From: Desulfitobacterium sp038181555
Lineage (GTDB): Bacteria > Bacillota > Desulfitobacteriia > Desulfitobacteriales > Desulfitobacteriaceae
DNA: 27,762 nucleotides
Assembly: GCF_038181555.1 (NCBI RefSeq)
Contig: NZ_JBBWUA010000031.1
Coordinates: forward strand, 1 to 27,762
Direction: 5' to 3'
Part shown: piece by piece, positions 9,162 to 15,797 of the stretch
How the letters are laid out: every line of letters begins with the position of its first letter
How positions within the stretch are numbered: the first letter of the stretch is position 1
Made by a program: the position numbers and the translations under genes
The notes under the pieces: generated by a model
What the model was told of the DNA's origin: nothing
Seen by the model: only the letters and a program-made list of their open reading frames with translations
Databases searched by the model: none

Positions 9162-9293
9162 GACACTTTAGTCAATGATACAATGTTGACAAGTTTCATG
9201 CACTGGGCATTCTCTGGATAAAGTAGTTTTGGCAAGGGTGTACACTATTAGCGACATAATCTTTGTCAAAATATAGGCTTTTTACAAAGAAAA

Positions 9294-9302
9294 TGCTATA
9301 AT
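9294..9302 (+). promoter_or_regulatory. Extended -10 promoter for the GGDEF gene
   Basis: TGCTATAAT contains a perfect TATAAT (9297-9302) with the upstream TG of an extended -10 element. No good -35 lies 17 bp upstream, which is usual for extended -10 promoters. The distance to the ATG at 9385 gives a leader of about 75 nt. Confidence 0.5.
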
Positions 9303-9384
9303 GTTTTAAATTAGGATTAATGATAAAAAATCCAACGCTGATGAACCATTGGCTTTGGCTTTTTAATGCTGGGGGTACAAATAT

Positions 9385-10515
9385 ATGGATGAGAAAAAGA
9401 AGTACACAGTATCCATATTTGGTGAATTTATAGACAAGCCTACGGAAAATGAATTCTTTGCCCACAGCATGAGCAGCTACTCGAGATCTATAGCCGTTGT
9501 TGCGCTGATTTTTGGTATGATATCGATGCTGTTTCTTACTGCCGATTATTACGATACGACGAAACCCTCTTCATTTTTAATCATTACTGCCATAAGGGTA
9601 TTATTTCTTATTGCTTCAATATCAATCTTCTTTATCTCAAAGCAAACAAAGAACTATTCAAGTTTTATTTATCTAATAACTGTGTATGAGGCTATCGCAG
9701 CTATTGCCTTTCTCATGATATTAGAACAATATAATAGTCTTAGTTACTTGAGTTTTTTTAGTTTAATGGCTGTTACCTTAGCAATATATATCCTTCCTAA
9801 CAAGATATTTTTTTGTCAGCTAATCACGATTGCTTTGAGTACCTTGTTTTTCCTTTATCCGGGGCAAAAGATAGAAGGTCTCGGAGAATATGATATGTAT
9901 AAGATTATTGCCTATCAAATTATTTTGCTTATTTACTGCAATATAAATTACAGCCTTACAAATTCTTATAAAAGGAAACAATTTGCAAGTAGTAAAGAAC
10001 TCTTGGCCTTATCTGTGACGGATCCATTGACAGGGATTTATAATCGAACAAAATTTGATGAAGAAATCGATAGATGGATGAATTTTTCTAATAGATATGG
10101 TAACCCTCTTTCTTTAGTTATCTTTGATATAGATGATTTTAAGAAGGTAAATGACAACTATGGTCATCTGGTTGGAGATAAGGTGATTAAAAATATCGTC
10201 GCCACAATAAAAAGGTCATTGCGCAATACAGATATTTTCGCTAGATGGGGAGGAGATGAATTCGTCATTTTGCTTCCTAATACAGAAGTCTGGCAAGCAC
10301 GAGAACTGGGGGAACGCATGTGCAAATGTATACGGGATGATTTAAAGGAAACCAATATAAATATTAGTTGTAGCCTTGGTATAGCAATTTTGGAGAAGGA
10401 TGATACTGCACAATCTTTGCTGCGTAGGGCTGATGATTTGCTTTTGCAGGCTAAGGCCAGTGGGAAGAATAGAGTTGTAATTCAATTAGTAGATTCCCCT
10501 CAGTGTATTTTATAA
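9385..10515 (+). CDS. Membrane-bound diguanylate cyclase (GGDEF)
   Basis: A 376-residue protein with about six hydrophobic helices in residues 34-190 and a C-terminal GGDEF domain (about 205-370). The catalytic signature is RWGGDEFVILLP with GGDEF at 289-293. An RxxD inhibitory site (RNTD, 280-283) sits exactly five residues upstream, so the enzyme should make cyclic di-GMP from two GTP and be product-inhibited. FDIDDFKKVNDNYGH carries the metal- and substrate-binding residues. The N-terminal membrane part is not a sensor family I can name. GGGGG precedes the ATG at 9385. The gene stands alone, with its own promoter and a terminator at 10576-10637. Confidence 0.92.
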   Translation: MDEKKKYTVSIFGEFIDKPTENEFFAHSMSSYSRSIAVVALIFGMISMLFLTADYYDTTKPSSFLIITAIRVLFLIASISIFFISKQTKNYSSFIYLITVYEAIAAIAFLMILEQYNSLSYLSFFSLMAVTLAIYILPNKIFFCQLITIALSTLFFLYPGQKIEGLGEYDMYKIIAYQIILLIYCNINYSLTNSYKRKQFASSKELLALSVTDPLTGIYNRTKFDEEIDRWMNFSNRYGNPLSLVIFDIDDFKKVNDNYGHLVGDKVIKNIVATIKRSLRNTDIFARWGGDEFVILLPNTEVWQARELGERMCKCIRDDLKETNINISCSLGIAILEKDDTAQSLLRRADDLLLQAKASGKNRVVIQLVDSPQCIL

Positions 10516-10575
10516 AACGGGAACTCTGCAAGAATATGAACTTGTCGAAGAGGCTAGAAGAGAATATATCAAATC

Positions 10576-10637
10576 AAAACAACTGCCATGTGAGCCAGAA
10601 GCTTTAAGAGCTTTAACTCAACGCGGCAGTTGTTTTT
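10576..10637. terminator. Bidirectional intrinsic terminator
   Basis: AAAACAACTGCC (10576-10587) pairs perfectly with GGCAGTTGTTTT (10625-10636), with a further T following; a small AAGCT/AGCTT stem lies inside. T-runs occur on both strands, so the element can end both the plus-strand cyclase transcript and the minus-strand amidohydrolase transcript that stops at 10653. Confidence 0.8.
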
Positions 10638-10652
10638 AGCCATGATACCACT

Positions 10653-11822
10653 CTACCCTCGGTAGGCTTTCAATTCCCGCTTGGCATGATCTAAAAGCAA
10701 TGGATCACCCAAAATATCCCAACCGGTGAGGGCTAATGATTGAATGGCCAGCAAAAGCAACCTCTCCCCTGAGGAGGAAAGACAGGAACGACTAAATTCC
10801 CGAGTATGCGGAATATCCATGCCTTTTCCAAGCATTAGATAAGGATGGATGGCCGGAACGACCCGGCTAACATTGCCCAGATCCACGGATCCCATCGCCG
10901 ATTGAGGAGGGGATATCGTGTTCACCCCCAACTCACGTAAGTTTTTCTCAAATGCCTTGGCTAAGGTGCGGTTCGTCAACAGTTCATCATAGGAGTGCTC
11001 GAAATGACTCCAGGTGACTTTTGCGGAGACCATAGATGCCGCATCTTGAGCACAGCGTATCACCAGTTTTTGCAAAGCATTGAGTGTTCTACGTTGGCGC
11101 GCTCTGAGATAGAACCGCGCGACAGCTCGCTCCGGGATCACATTGGGTGACGATCCACCTTCTGTAACAATGCCATTGACGTAGATATCCTGATCCATCT
11201 TTTTCTTCAACAGATTGATGCGATTAAAAAAATCAATCACGGCATCCAAGGCATTCACTCCGTGATGAGGAGCAGCCACGGCATGGGCTGCCTTGCCCTG
11301 AAACACAAACTCCAAAGCATCCAAAGCCAAGGAGGATATCTCGGAGACATTCTGACTTCCCGGATGAAACATCAACGCCGCATCCACTTTGTCAAAAACC
11401 CCATGATTTACTAGAGTCACTTTGCCCCCGCTAGTTTCTTCTGCGGGGCTACCCACCACCCAGATCTCGCCCGGGAGCTCTAAGCTCTTACTTAAGGCAA
11501 TCGCCGCGCCCACGCTGGCTGCTCCGATCAGATTATGACCGCAGCCATGACCGATTCCCGGCAAGGCATCGTATTCAGCAAGAAAAGCTAAGCAAGGACC
11601 AGGTTGATGGCCTGTATAGCGAGCAATAAAGGCCGTTTCCAGACCTGCTGCCGGCCTTTCAATCGTAAAGCCGTGTTTCTTGAGTAACTGGGTTAAGGTC
11701 TCCACCGCAAAATATTCTTGATAACCAAGCTCTGGATTCGAGCCGATTTTATGCGCTACCTGCCAAGCCTCTTTCCAGACAATCTGAGCTTGATCTCTAA
11801 AAAACATCTTAACGGCATCCAT
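10653..11822 (-). CDS. M20 family metallo-amidohydrolase (M20D/AbgB-like)
   Basis: A 389-residue cytosolic hydrolase of the M20 peptidase/amidohydrolase family. Metal-binding motifs are visible: AEYDALPGIGHGCGHN (about 82-97), the EE pair in SPAEETSGGK (128-129) and MFHPG (about 151-155). The central region 165-270 is the dimerisation lid. The GHGCGH form is typical of the amino-acid-amide and p-aminobenzoyl-glutamate hydrolase branch (AbgB, ACY1L2). The substrate could be an N-acyl amino acid, a folate breakdown product or a dipeptide and cannot be read from sequence. It is third in a unit behind an ECF sigma factor and its probable anti-sigma factor, 27 bp after the latter, so it may belong to the sigma factor's regulon. 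Confidence 0.88.
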   Translation of the reverse strand: MDAVKMFFRDQAQIVWKEAWQVAHKIGSNPELGYQEYFAVETLTQLLKKHGFTIERPAAGLETAFIARYTGHQPGPCLAFLAEYDALPGIGHGCGHNLIGAASVGAAIALSKSLELPGEIWVVGSPAEETSGGKVTLVNHGVFDKVDAALMFHPGSQNVSEISSLALDALEFVFQGKAAHAVAAPHHGVNALDAVIDFFNRINLLKKKMDQDIYVNGIVTEGGSSPNVIPERAVARFYLRARQRRTLNALQKLVIRCAQDAASMVSAKVTWSHFEHSYDELLTNRTLAKAFEKNLRELGVNTISPPQSAMGSVDLGNVSRVVPAIHPYLMLGKGMDIPHTREFSRSCLSSSGERLLLLAIQSLALTGWDILGDPLLLDHAKRELKAYRG

Positions 11823-11849
11823 TGAAACATCTCCATCTCTTTAGGAATT

Positions 11850-12314
11850 CTAATCTATCGTTCTGTGGTTCAATTTAGCGCGGATACCTTCAAAGAGCAC
11901 CCAAACTATAAGGATACCCATAATTGACAAACCGAACTGTCCCCACAGATACTCGTAGCCTAATTTAATATTAGCAAGGACTTCCACCGTATCGATCAGC
12001 CAATCCCATCGGCCAAGGAAATAATCTAGGAAGGGAACATGGGCTGTAAACCACAACCCGATGGTTTTCAACCCTTCACTTAGCCAAGGACCAAGGAACC
12101 AATTCAGCAGGAAAAAACTGAATGAAAGAGTGATGATAATGGCCAGGAAGATGAAGCCCACTTTGCGACGCTGAGCAACCAAACGCTGCTCTTGAAAATT
12201 CATCGGGGCAGCGAGAATCTGATCCATGATCCCACTACTCATCCTCTGCAAAGATTCTTGAGCAATCGGCTTATCTGGGAATAATTGCTTGAGCATATCA
12301 TCCATTTCCTTCAT
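11850..12314 (-). CDS. Probable membrane anti-sigma factor of the ECF sigma factor
   Basis: A 154-residue protein with a short N-terminal cytoplasmic part (about 1-45) and two hydrophobic segments (about 48-75 and 128-148). It carries no recognisable domain signature and no HxxxCxxC zinc motif, so it is not a ZAS-type anti-sigma factor. The call rests on context: its start overlaps the end of the sigma gene by 17 bp, the usual coupling of ECF sigma factors with their membrane inhibitors. Start ATG at 12314 has AAAGGAGG 7 nt upstream. It could equally be an unrelated small membrane protein of the regulon. Confidence 0.55.
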   Translation of the reverse strand: MKEMDDMLKQLFPDKPIAQESLQRMSSGIMDQILAAPMNFQEQRLVAQRRKVGFIFLAIIITLSFSFFLLNWFLGPWLSEGLKTIGLWFTAHVPFLDYFLGRWDWLIDTVEVLANIKLGYEYLWGQFGLSIMGILIVWVLFEGIRAKLNHRTID

Positions 12315-12846
12315 GAATCGTCCTCCTTTCCATCATCTGACGAAGTTTTTCCTTACCGCGATGCAGGTGGGTCTTCACCGAACTGACGGGAATATTTAAA
12401 ACTGTGCTGATCTCCTCATAACTGAGTTCTTGTTGATAGCGCAAGAAGAGGGCTTGCCGGTATGCTTCTGGCAATTCCGCCACGATGGCTTGAACATCTA
12501 AGGCCTGTTCCTTGGCTAACCAAGCTTCCTCGGGTCCCAGCTGGTGATCGACTAGATTCTCGTCAATCGCTAAAGGAATGACTCGCTTCCTTTTTCGCAT
12601 CAGGTCGATGGCTTTGTTCTTGGCAATAGCATAGAGCCAGGCGCGAAAGGTATAAGCTGAAGAATAACGCCAAAGATTTCGATAAGCGGCTAAAAAGGCT
12701 TCTTGAGCACAGTCAAAAACCTCATCCTCTGTGCCGAGAATTCCACGCAAAAAATGAATCAAGGGTTCTTGATAGCGCTGAACGAGTATAGAGTACTGTT
12801 CATGCTTTCCCATCAGAACCTGCTGAATTAATTCAGCATCTTCCAT
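12298..12846 (-). CDS. ECF-type RNA polymerase sigma factor
   Basis: A 182-residue sigma-70 family protein with only regions 2 and 4. Region 2 (about 20-90) contains DEVFDCAQEAFLAAYRNLWRY and FRAWLYAIAKNKAIDLMRKR; region 4 (about 120-175) contains LPEAYRQALFLRYQQELSYEEISTVLNIPVSSVKTHLHRGKEKLR with its helix-turn-helix. It directs core polymerase to an alternative promoter set. Its own promoter matches the sigma-W consensus exactly, suggesting autoregulation and a sigma-W-like envelope-stress group. It is followed by a probable anti-sigma factor and an M20 hydrolase in one unit. Confidence 0.93.
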   Translation of the reverse strand: MEDAELIQQVLMGKHEQYSILVQRYQEPLIHFLRGILGTEDEVFDCAQEAFLAAYRNLWRYSSAYTFRAWLYAIAKNKAIDLMRKRKRVIPLAIDENLVDHQLGPEEAWLAKEQALDVQAIVAELPEAYRQALFLRYQQELSYEEISTVLNIPVSSVKTHLHRGKEKLRQMMERRTIHEGNG

Positions 12847-12892
12847 AATGACAAGCCGCTCCTATCTCTTTGATCTACCTCTCATCATGTTT

Positions 12893-12918
12893 TACGTTTC
12901 ATCTGTTAAAAAGTTTCA
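12893..12918 (-). promoter_or_regulatory. ECF (sigma-W type) autoregulatory promoter
   Basis: On the minus strand TGAAAC (12913-12918) and CGTA (12893-12896) are separated by exactly 16 bp, a full match to the published Bacillus sigma-W consensus TGAAAC-N16-CGTA. It lies about 47 bp upstream of the sigma factor ATG, the expected place for an autoregulatory ECF promoter. Confidence 0.8.
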
Positions 12919-13033
12919 ATAGTACCATTGTAAGTCTTATTAGATTGTTCTGCAATCACTAGAGAATACCCTACAGACCCCTATACTCACCTGAGTCCGG
13001 TGCAATAAAAATATACTATCTGACACTATAAGC

Positions 13034-13068
13034 AAAAACAGTCTGTCGGTTTTTGAACGACAGACTGT
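13034..13068 (-). terminator. Intrinsic terminator of the cwlD cluster
   Basis: An 11-bp perfect stem (ACAGTCTGTCG at 13038-13048 with its complement at 13058-13068) is followed on the minus strand by TTTTT. It lies 14 bp beyond the stop of the YceG-like gene and ends that minus-strand unit. Confidence 0.85.
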
Positions 13069-13081
13069 CAGTCGGAGAAGC

Positions 13082-13600
13082 TCATTGAATAAGCTGACCA
13101 AGTATTTCTTCAGTGCTCATCTCTTGACTCAATTCATAGCTTCCGGCGCGGAACTTGCTAGCAAGACCTTTCTCCTTAACAAGATTAATAAACTCCTCTT
13201 TAGATGCTATCCATCCCTCAGCGAGCAATAGGTCGGCAATTCTATCAGCAGTGGAGCCTGCCGGAATAATAAAGAGAGCCGTAGCAGCATCAGTAGACTC
13301 AGGGATTGCGTTATCCTCCACAGGAGGATTATCTGATGCTTCTCCCTGAGTTTCCGAGATCTGCTGATCTTGGCTCCTTGTAGCATCCGAATTCTCGCTA
13401 TCTGTTACCCTCGTATTCTCGCTACCTGCACCATCCGCTTTCTCGTGATCTGCACCATTCGGGTTAGGATTCGTCGTTTGCTGAGCTGCCGGCGTTCCAT
13501 CAGATAAATTAATGCTCAGGGGAGGCATAACCATGGCAATTAAAGCACTTAAAATAAGGCCGGAACCCAGTCCTAAGACATAGGAGCGGGATATTTTCAT
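13082..13600 (-). CDS. YceG/MltG-like protein without the catalytic domain
   Basis: A 172-residue protein with an N-terminal membrane anchor (about 7-27), a polar linker rich in Ser, Asp, Asn and Glu (about 33-100), and a C-terminal domain (about 105-172) reading FIIPAGSTADRIADLLL ... FRAGSYELSQEMSTEEIL. That domain matches the LysM-like N-terminal part of the lytic transglycosylase MltG (YceG). The large catalytic domain with its Glu is absent, so it is not expected to cut glycan by itself. It overlaps the preceding gene by the ATGA tetranucleotide and sits with cwlD, pointing to cell-wall work outside the membrane. It may be a peptidoglycan-binding or scaffold protein. Confidence 0.7.
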   Translation of the reverse strand: MKISRSYVLGLGSGLILSALIAMVMPPLSINLSDGTPAAQQTTNPNPNGADHEKADGAGSENTRVTDSENSDATRSQDQQISETQGEASDNPPVEDNAIPESTDAATALFIIPAGSTADRIADLLLAEGWIASKEEFINLVKEKGLASKFRAGSYELSQEMSTEEILGQLIQ

Positions 13601-14139
13601 CGTTCCAGCCCCTTTCCCTTGGAGGCTGTTCTCAAAACCATATTGACTGCATCACGGCTAATGGCCAAATGGCCCGCTATATCTGTGACTGACCACCCCT
13701 GCTGGTGCAGTTCCAGGACCCACTGATATTTTTCCGGGAGCACCTGGGGGGCCAACTCCTCTTTGCTGGGTTGTTCGATGGTCCCATAGAAGGGGGCTGA
13801 GGTTTGCGGCCTGATCGTTCGCTGGGGAATGTATTCCTGTGTAGGAGGAACTGGCTGTGCGTCAAGATTGTTAATATTAATCTTTTGGGCGTTGATCTCT
13901 GTACGGAGATCGGCTTGAACATTCTCATTACGCATCAATCTTAATTCGTGGTCTCCCAATTGACTCTCAACCTCGCGGAGACTTCTTTGCGCTTGGCTGA
14001 TTTCTTTTTTTACTCCGGCAAGTCCTTGCAGGATGGTGAGAATCTCCGGGCTGGATTTACCTGAGGAATTCCCCATTCTCATAGCCCATATAAGACAAAT
14101 CACTCCTAAAACAAACAAAAGGATGGGTAATAGAGTCAT
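13597..14139 (-). CDS. Membrane-anchored coiled-coil protein with C-terminal HTH (DUF6115-like)
   Basis: A 180-residue protein: one N-terminal transmembrane helix (about 3-19), a heptad-rich segment (about 35-95), a Pro/Gln-rich linker (about 95-135) and a C-terminal segment YQWVLELHQQGWSVTDIAGHLAISRDAVNMVL that looks like a Helix-turn-helix of the resolvase/sigma type. Proteins with this plan are annotated as DUF6115 in Firmicutes; the assignment is from memory. The start at 14139 has GGAGG 10 nt upstream. It is translationally coupled (ATGA) to the YceG-like gene. A membrane-tethered HTH could bind DNA at the membrane or be a protein-binding fold; function unknown. Confidence 0.65.
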   Translation of the reverse strand: MTLLPILLFVLGVICLIWAMRMGNSSGKSSPEILTILQGLAGVKKEISQAQRSLREVESQLGDHELRLMRNENVQADLRTEINAQKININNLDAQPVPPTQEYIPQRTIRPQTSAPFYGTIEQPSKEELAPQVLPEKYQWVLELHQQGWSVTDIAGHLAISRDAVNMVLRTASKGKGLER

Positions 14140-14233
14140 ACTGGTATTCCCTCCAAATTCTTAGCACAATGGCCTAAGGCTATTCATGGCCAAAGTAGAT
14201 TATTCGGGATTATACCCAGCATTTCCTTCTTTC

Positions 14234-14998
14234 TCACTTGGTCATATCGACAGGAGGCAACCCTTCCTTTTGCAGTTTGCGACAATATTCAGAAAGCCCC
14301 TGATAAATCGCTACGCTCAACTGATGTTGGTAATCTGTTTCATTAAGCTTTGTTTCTTCTTGGGGATTAGAAAGGAATCCCACTTCAACAGTGACAGCCG
14401 CTTGATCCGCCTTTTTCAAGATAAATAGATCCTGATTATCTTTAGCCACCCTCTTAGTACCAGCCAGCTTATTTAATTCAGCCTGGATTGTTCCGGCCAG
14501 CATCTTTCCGCCGGGTGAGTCGGCATGATAGAAAACCTGTGGACCCGTTAAAGAATGGTTGGGAGAGCTGTTGACATGAAGACTTAAGTAGACATCTGCC
14601 TTAGAATCCTTTGCTAACTGTATGCGCTGGGCTAGATCCTCTCTTTTTCGCTTAGCCAGACCCTGAGAAGTTCCCAGATCCACATCGGTCACACGAACCA
14701 TAACCGGGTCTCCACCAGCCTGTTGAATCAAGAGTTGTAGGTGCTTAGCGATATTTAGGGTAATATCCTTTTCCAAACTGATCTTACCCACTGCCCCCGG
14801 ATCAACCCCACCGTGCCCAGCATCAATCAGGATCACCTGGTTGCCAATACTCCAGCTCCAGCTTTTCTCACCCTGTGGACTATACTTATACTGCCAAAAA
14901 AAGCTGCCTGCAGCAATAAGAATGATCACTACCACTGCTCTAAGCCCAATTTTTATCCATCCCTGACGCCTTCTACTCCAATCTCGTCGCAATCTCAT
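14234..14998 (-). CDS. cwlD: N-acetylmuramoyl-L-alanine amidase CwlD-like
   Basis: A 254-residue amidase_3 family enzyme with a single N-terminal transmembrane helix (about 17-38) and the zinc-site motifs VILIDAGHGGVDPGAVG, the Glu of LEKDITLNIAKHL, YLSLHVNSSPN and the catalytic TVEVGFLSNP. CwlD strips the stem peptide from muramic acid so that muramic-delta-lactam forms in spore cortex. Size and the lone anchor fit CwlD (237 residues in B. subtilis) rather than larger vegetative amidases. The frame is open to 15091, but AGGGAGG 6 nt before the ATG at 14998 fixes the start. It heads a unit with the two genes that follow. Confidence 0.85.
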   Translation of the reverse strand: MRLRRDWSRRRQGWIKIGLRAVVVIILIAAGSFFWQYKYSPQGEKSWSWSIGNQVILIDAGHGGVDPGAVGKISLEKDITLNIAKHLQLLIQQAGGDPVMVRVTDVDLGTSQGLAKRKREDLAQRIQLAKDSKADVYLSLHVNSSPNHSLTGPQVFYHADSPGGKMLAGTIQAELNKLAGTKRVAKDNQDLFILKKADQAAVTVEVGFLSNPQEETKLNETDYQHQLSVAIYQGLSEYCRKLQKEGLPPVDMTK

Positions 14999-15012
14999 GG
15001 ATTTCCTCCCTT

Positions 15013-15058
15013 CCTGCCCATGGGCAGGATGCACTCTCTGCCCTCTAAAAACTGTATG
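15013..15058 (-). promoter_or_regulatory. cwlD leader: competing hairpins and a sigma-E-like -10
   Basis: Just before the cwlD ribosome site stands the perfect 16-bp palindrome CCTGCCCATGGGCAGG (15013-15028). Its left arm on the transcript can instead pair with a second GGGCAG copy upstream (near 15038-15043), so two hairpins compete. CATACAGT on the minus strand (15051-15058) resembles the sigma-E -10 element; the matching -35 is weak. Regulatory roles are inference. Confidence 0.35.
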
Positions 15059-15184
15059 GAAGTAAGGCTTGGAATAATTCCTTGGGTACAAACACTTTCC
15101 AAAAATTCGAAAAACTTATAGACTGTTTTTACATTTTGGATTATACTGAATTTATAGATAAATCTAACAAAAGGTGGGGAGTTT

Positions 15185-15646
15185 ATGAATCTAAAGGAGT
15201 TTCGCGCCTACAACAAAAAAGAGGGAACCCTTATATATGATCACGAACTATGGCTTCCTAAACCTCTAGAAAAACTAGGACATACCGCCTATCCTGTACA
15301 CATTACTGAGGAGGGCATTCATTATACCCTGAATTGCATCTCCAATCATTATGAAGACGATTGGGAAGAAGATGCTGTAGCTCGCACGGGCATTGAGGTC
15401 ATGCCTTTTACTAACCTTTGGGATCATGGGCAATCTAGAAAGAAGATGTACAGCAATGATCTTATTTCTTTTACTCGCAAGGGACATTCGCCCCTTACTC
15501 AATTCTGTGGAAGAATCATCTTGAGCGAAGAATCCGGCGAATGGATTGTGGTGGATGAAAAGGGTCAATTCATCGAAAAATTAGCGCAGGTTGAATGTCC
15601 TCAGGTGATCGGGAATTGGTTTGCCGATGCTCATTTGTTGAGCTAA
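15185..15646 (+). CDS. YopX-like small protein
   Basis: A 153-residue soluble protein of unknown function. Its layout follows the phage YopX family as I know it: an N-terminal EFRAYNKKEG (compare KFRAW in YopX), a central FTNLWDHGQSRKKMYSNDLI (compare FTGLKDKNGKEIYEGDIV), a GEWIVVDEKG strand and a C-terminal VIGNWFADAHLL (compare VIGNIYENPELL). The similarity was spotted by eye and is distant. AAGGTGGGGAG precedes the ATG. It is a single gene, divergent from cwlD, closed by a terminator at 15670-15703. No other phage gene is adjacent. Confidence 0.5.
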   Translation: MNLKEFRAYNKKEGTLIYDHELWLPKPLEKLGHTAYPVHITEEGIHYTLNCISNHYEDDWEEDAVARTGIEVMPFTNLWDHGQSRKKMYSNDLISFTRKGHSPLTQFCGRIILSEESGEWIVVDEKGQFIEKLAQVECPQVIGNWFADAHLLS

Positions 15647-15669
15647 GCTAAGTGTTAATTACAGAAAAC

Positions 15670-15703
15670 AAACTCCGCATTTATTATCATGCGGAGTTTT
15701 TCT
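15670..15703 (+). terminator. Intrinsic terminator of the YopX-like gene
   Basis: AAACTCCGCAT (15670-15680) pairs perfectly with ATGCGGAGTTT (15689-15699), 8-nt loop, followed by a T-rich stretch on the plus strand. It lies 24 bp after the stop codon. Confidence 0.85.
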
Positions 15704-15750
15704 TTGCGGTCAAAACTTATGTCTTCTTTCAAACTCCATTCACTTATATC

Positions 15751-15792
15751 AAAAATCCGTCCTCATGTTCATTAACACAAAAACGGATTTTA
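15751..15792 (-). terminator. Intrinsic terminator of the hyd operon
   Basis: AAAATCCGT (15752-15760) pairs with ACGGATTTT (15783-15791), with a small TGTT/AACA stem inside. On the minus strand the stem is followed by T residues. It begins 6 bp beyond the hydF stop and should end the hydrogenase transcript. Confidence 0.75.
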
Positions 15793-15797
15793 ATATC

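Larger units (their letters stand above)
8945..9384. other. Divergent intergenic region between sbcD and the GGDEF gene
   Basis: 440 bp without a supportable gene. It holds AT-rich flank for sbcD, a perfect 19-bp inverted repeat (9121-9161) and an extended -10 promoter for the downstream diguanylate cyclase. An open frame on the minus strand at 9196-9465 overlaps the start of the GGDEF gene and has no ribosome site or recognisable protein character, so I do not call it. I looked for a c-di-GMP riboswitch ahead of the cyclase gene and did not recognise one. Confidence 0.6.

Noticed and set aside
9303..9384. c-di-GMP riboswitch (GEMM) upstream of the diguanylate cyclase
   Set aside because: The leader is only about 75 nt and I could not find the conserved tetraloop/receptor elements or a following terminator.
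9196..9465. 89-residue open frame on the minus strand ahead of the GGDEF gene
   Set aside because: It overlaps the GGDEF start, has no ribosome site, and its sequence looks like the antisense of AT-rich flank.
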